This document shows, piece by piece, positions 61,961 to 64,000 of a stretch of DNA of 64,000 bases. The stretch's first letter is position 1; each line of letters begins with the position of its first letter. The position numbers were made by a program, and so were the translations under genes. The notes beneath the pieces were generated by a model. The model was given only the letters and a program-made list of their open reading frames with translations. It made no database searches and was not told the origin of the DNA. The DNA comes from Mytilus trossulus (Eukaryota; Mollusca; Bivalvia; Mytilida; Mytilidae): positions 49,771,878 to 49,835,877 of the forward strand of contig NC_086386.1 in NCBI RefSeq assembly GCF_036588685.1, given 5' to 3'.

Positions 61961-62498
61961 TTCAGTGATAATGGACGCCATACTAAACTCCGAAATATAT
62001 AAAAGAAACTAAAATTAAAAATCATACAAGACGACCAAAGGCCAAGGCTCATGAATTGGGACAGACGCAAAAATGCGACAAGGGTTAAACATGTTTTTTT
62101 TTAAAATCTCACCCCCCCCCCCCTTTACCTCTAGCCAATGTAGAAAAAAACATACACACAACAATACGCACAGTAAAACTCGGTTCAAAAGAAGTCCGTG
62201 TCCTATTTTAGAAAAGGTAACAAAAGAAGCTCAGCAAAATCACAATGATACATACATTAACAAAGGACTACTACCAGTTATGACATTCCTCAACTAAACC
62301 ATGTAAACTGATTGAAATATTTTGACAATCCTCATATTACTATCAAGCACAATCCCTCCAGTTATATAAATGTGTTAAGTATTAAACTACTATAAAATGG
62401 ATGAGCAGAACATAACCCGTATCATGCCAACAAATGGTTTTAGAATAAATGTGTTTAAATTCGACACAAATCAATATTAAAGCCAAACTATGCTATCT

Positions 62499-62741
62499 TT
62501 AAGGTGGTACCTAACACATTCACTTAAATTAATTTTGCTCGTTTAATGTTCATACAATTTTGAAAAAATATTTACTTTGACCAACCGTTTTATCAGAAAT
62601 TTTTCTCTGTTTATATAGCATTTTGACACACACTAAATTTTATCATTCAAAAGCTAAATATTCCCTTATTAACACAACGTAATTAAAACGTTTAGCTGAT
62701 TTGAAAGAATTATCTCCCTGTAGTGCTAGGTACCACATTAA
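62499..62741. mobile_element. ~240-bp MITE with TTAA duplication
   Basis: TTAA (62499-62502) then GGTGGTACCTA; at the other end TAGGTACCACA then TTAA (62738-62741). AT-rich, noncoding. The TTAA target is that of piggyBac-type transposons, so this is a likely non-autonomous relative. Confidence 0.75.
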
Positions 62742-62929
62742 CGACCTGACAACAGTATCGTATCTATATCACTTCTTAATAAGTCTGTTTAAATGATTTA
62801 AGATTTTGATGTAAAAGCTGACAGTGTTGTGCTTTGTTAAAATTATTACCGTAAACGAATGAATGTGAAATACCTGAATGTATAAGATGTCTGCATGTTA
62901 AATTATATTTACGAATGATGTCCTTCACG

Positions 62930-63480
62930 GGTGTCATTCGGTTTATCGAGAGAAATGGGCGTGAAAGAATATCTAACGACGGTCAAGTATTGAGAGACGA
63001 TCGTGAAAGTTCTAGTAACGGATCGTGAAAGACATTTAATCGAGAAGACACATGAAAGATCAGTAAATATTTTAATTAAATTAATTACACAGACACATTT
63101 ACGACAAAATAAAACTGTCTGTCAAAATGGTTCAACATTATGATCAGTATGTCAGAATATCCAGTTTCAAAAGTACACAGTTATTACAAAACGACAAAAG
63201 GCAGATTGCCTTTCGACATTTCAATGACATAAAAAATGTAAACAAACACGATTTTTTCACAAATTCGACTAAATAAACTACGTTTATCAAAAGAAGGGTA
63301 TTGTATTTGAATTAATTAAACGGTTCTCATAGTTATTTTGTATAAATATAATCTGAAACTTGGTAAATAAAGAACTATTCACACAAAAATGATTTTTTGG
63401 ATCGTGAAAGATCACGTACCACATTTTTGAAGATCGTGAAAAGGATCGTGAAAGATCTGATGCTACGAAGACGTTCATGT
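62930..63480 (+). repeat. scattered GGATCGTGAAAGA repeats
   Basis: At least five matches or near matches to GATCGTGAAAG, in two clusters (62935-63060 and 63400-63450). They include GATCGTGAAAGATCACG, which is itself partly palindromic. No gene here; looks like the two ends of a dispersed repeat around an AT-rich middle. Confidence 0.5.
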
Positions 63481-63613
63481 TGCTGACAGTGCGTGTTTCA
63501 GAATGAAGCCCGAAATATAAATCAAACGTTTAATATTTTTTTTATGGCTAGCATTTTCAGAATTAGCTCAATTTTATATTTTGAAATGATAGAGTTATCA
63601 AAATAAATCTTAC

Positions 63614-63690
63614 CTGTAATTATGATTTGGTGCAACGCAACTTCCGATGTCACTGTAGGACGTAGTGCAGTCGCCAAAAAAGTAAATTTT
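63614..63690 (-). other. possible small host exon (3' boundary only)
   Basis: Minus strand: open sequence (ALRPTVTSEVALHQIIIT) ending at a strong donor ATTACAG|GTAAGA. No clear acceptor or ATG upstream, so only the 3' boundary is supported. Phase matches the exon at 58285. Confidence 0.25.
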
Positions 63691-64000
63691 ATATTATCCA
63701 CCAATATATGTTAGTGTATACTGCAAGTTGTTACACCCGGCACTTAAAACTTTTGTTTAGATCTCAAAGAGGAGCTAAAAGGAACTGCTGCGCATAACAG
63801 GTAACAGCGGGGTAACAGGAAATTTTTACTTGTACAAGTACAAATAGTTATCAAAGGTTCCAGGATTATAATTCAGTACGCCAGACGTACGTTTCATCTA
63901 CACAAGACTCATCAGTGACGCACATATAAAAATATTTATTAAGACAAACAAGTAAAAAGTTGAAGAGCATGGAGGAACCAAAATTCCTAAAAGTTGTACC

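Overview
This is a eukaryotic, AT-rich, intron-bearing and repeat-dense window. It most likely comes from a marine mussel (Mytilus or a close relative). I base that on many dispersed repeats I recognise from bivalve loci, among them the ACGCCAGACGCG..CGTCTACAAAAG SINE-like family, the ATGAGACAACTATCCAC repeat, and 'GGACGGACTGAC..' family ends. No bacterial-style operons, promoters or RBSs are present.

Positions 976-32679 are two nested copies of one very large DNA transposon, roughly 15-16 kb each. The outer copy (A) starts at 976, is interrupted 521 bases in by a complete second copy (B, 1497-17670), and resumes to its right end at 32679. Copy B is flanked by a perfect 6-bp target duplication, AATTCA (1491-1496 and 17671-17676). 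Copy B also carries the same site unoccupied at 2077-2082, so the empty target can be read inside the window. Both copies start TACGGAAGCCC and end GGGCTTCCGTA. Behind each end are an A-run and an array of 13-16 near-palindromic ~21-bp units built on AACTTGTGCGCACAAGTT.

The element carries two convergent, spliced genes. (1) On the + strand, exons 4990-5070 and 8077-10005 encode a 669-residue protein with an N-terminal SAM-like fold, a basic/acidic linker and a C-terminal HECT ubiquitin-ligase-like domain with a His-Thr-Cys catalytic motif. (2) On the - strand, exons 16510-15662 and 14657-14337 encode a DDE integrase-type transposase (HTH, then D..D..E), similar to what I recall as the eukaryotic IS3EU group. 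Both genes are open in B. In A both are broken by frameshifts or nonsense changes. B therefore looks like a recent, possibly autonomous insertion into a dead relative. A third, cysteine-rich zinc-finger-like segment (7363-7495) carries the same in-frame stop in both copies.

Flanking A, a 300-bp coding-like segment split by the element (784-975 plus 32680-32780) has an unsplit paralogue at 33421-33720. Beyond 34 kb the DNA looks like host sequence: a class A GPCR pseudogene (36336-37402), a coiled-coil exon (43909-44031, +), three plausible - strand exons of host genes (47081-47252, 54963-55151, 58017-58285), tRNA-derived SINEs, MITEs with TA or TTAA duplications, foldback elements and degenerate tandem repeats. 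Most of the remaining sequence is intron or intergenic DNA in which I see no gene.
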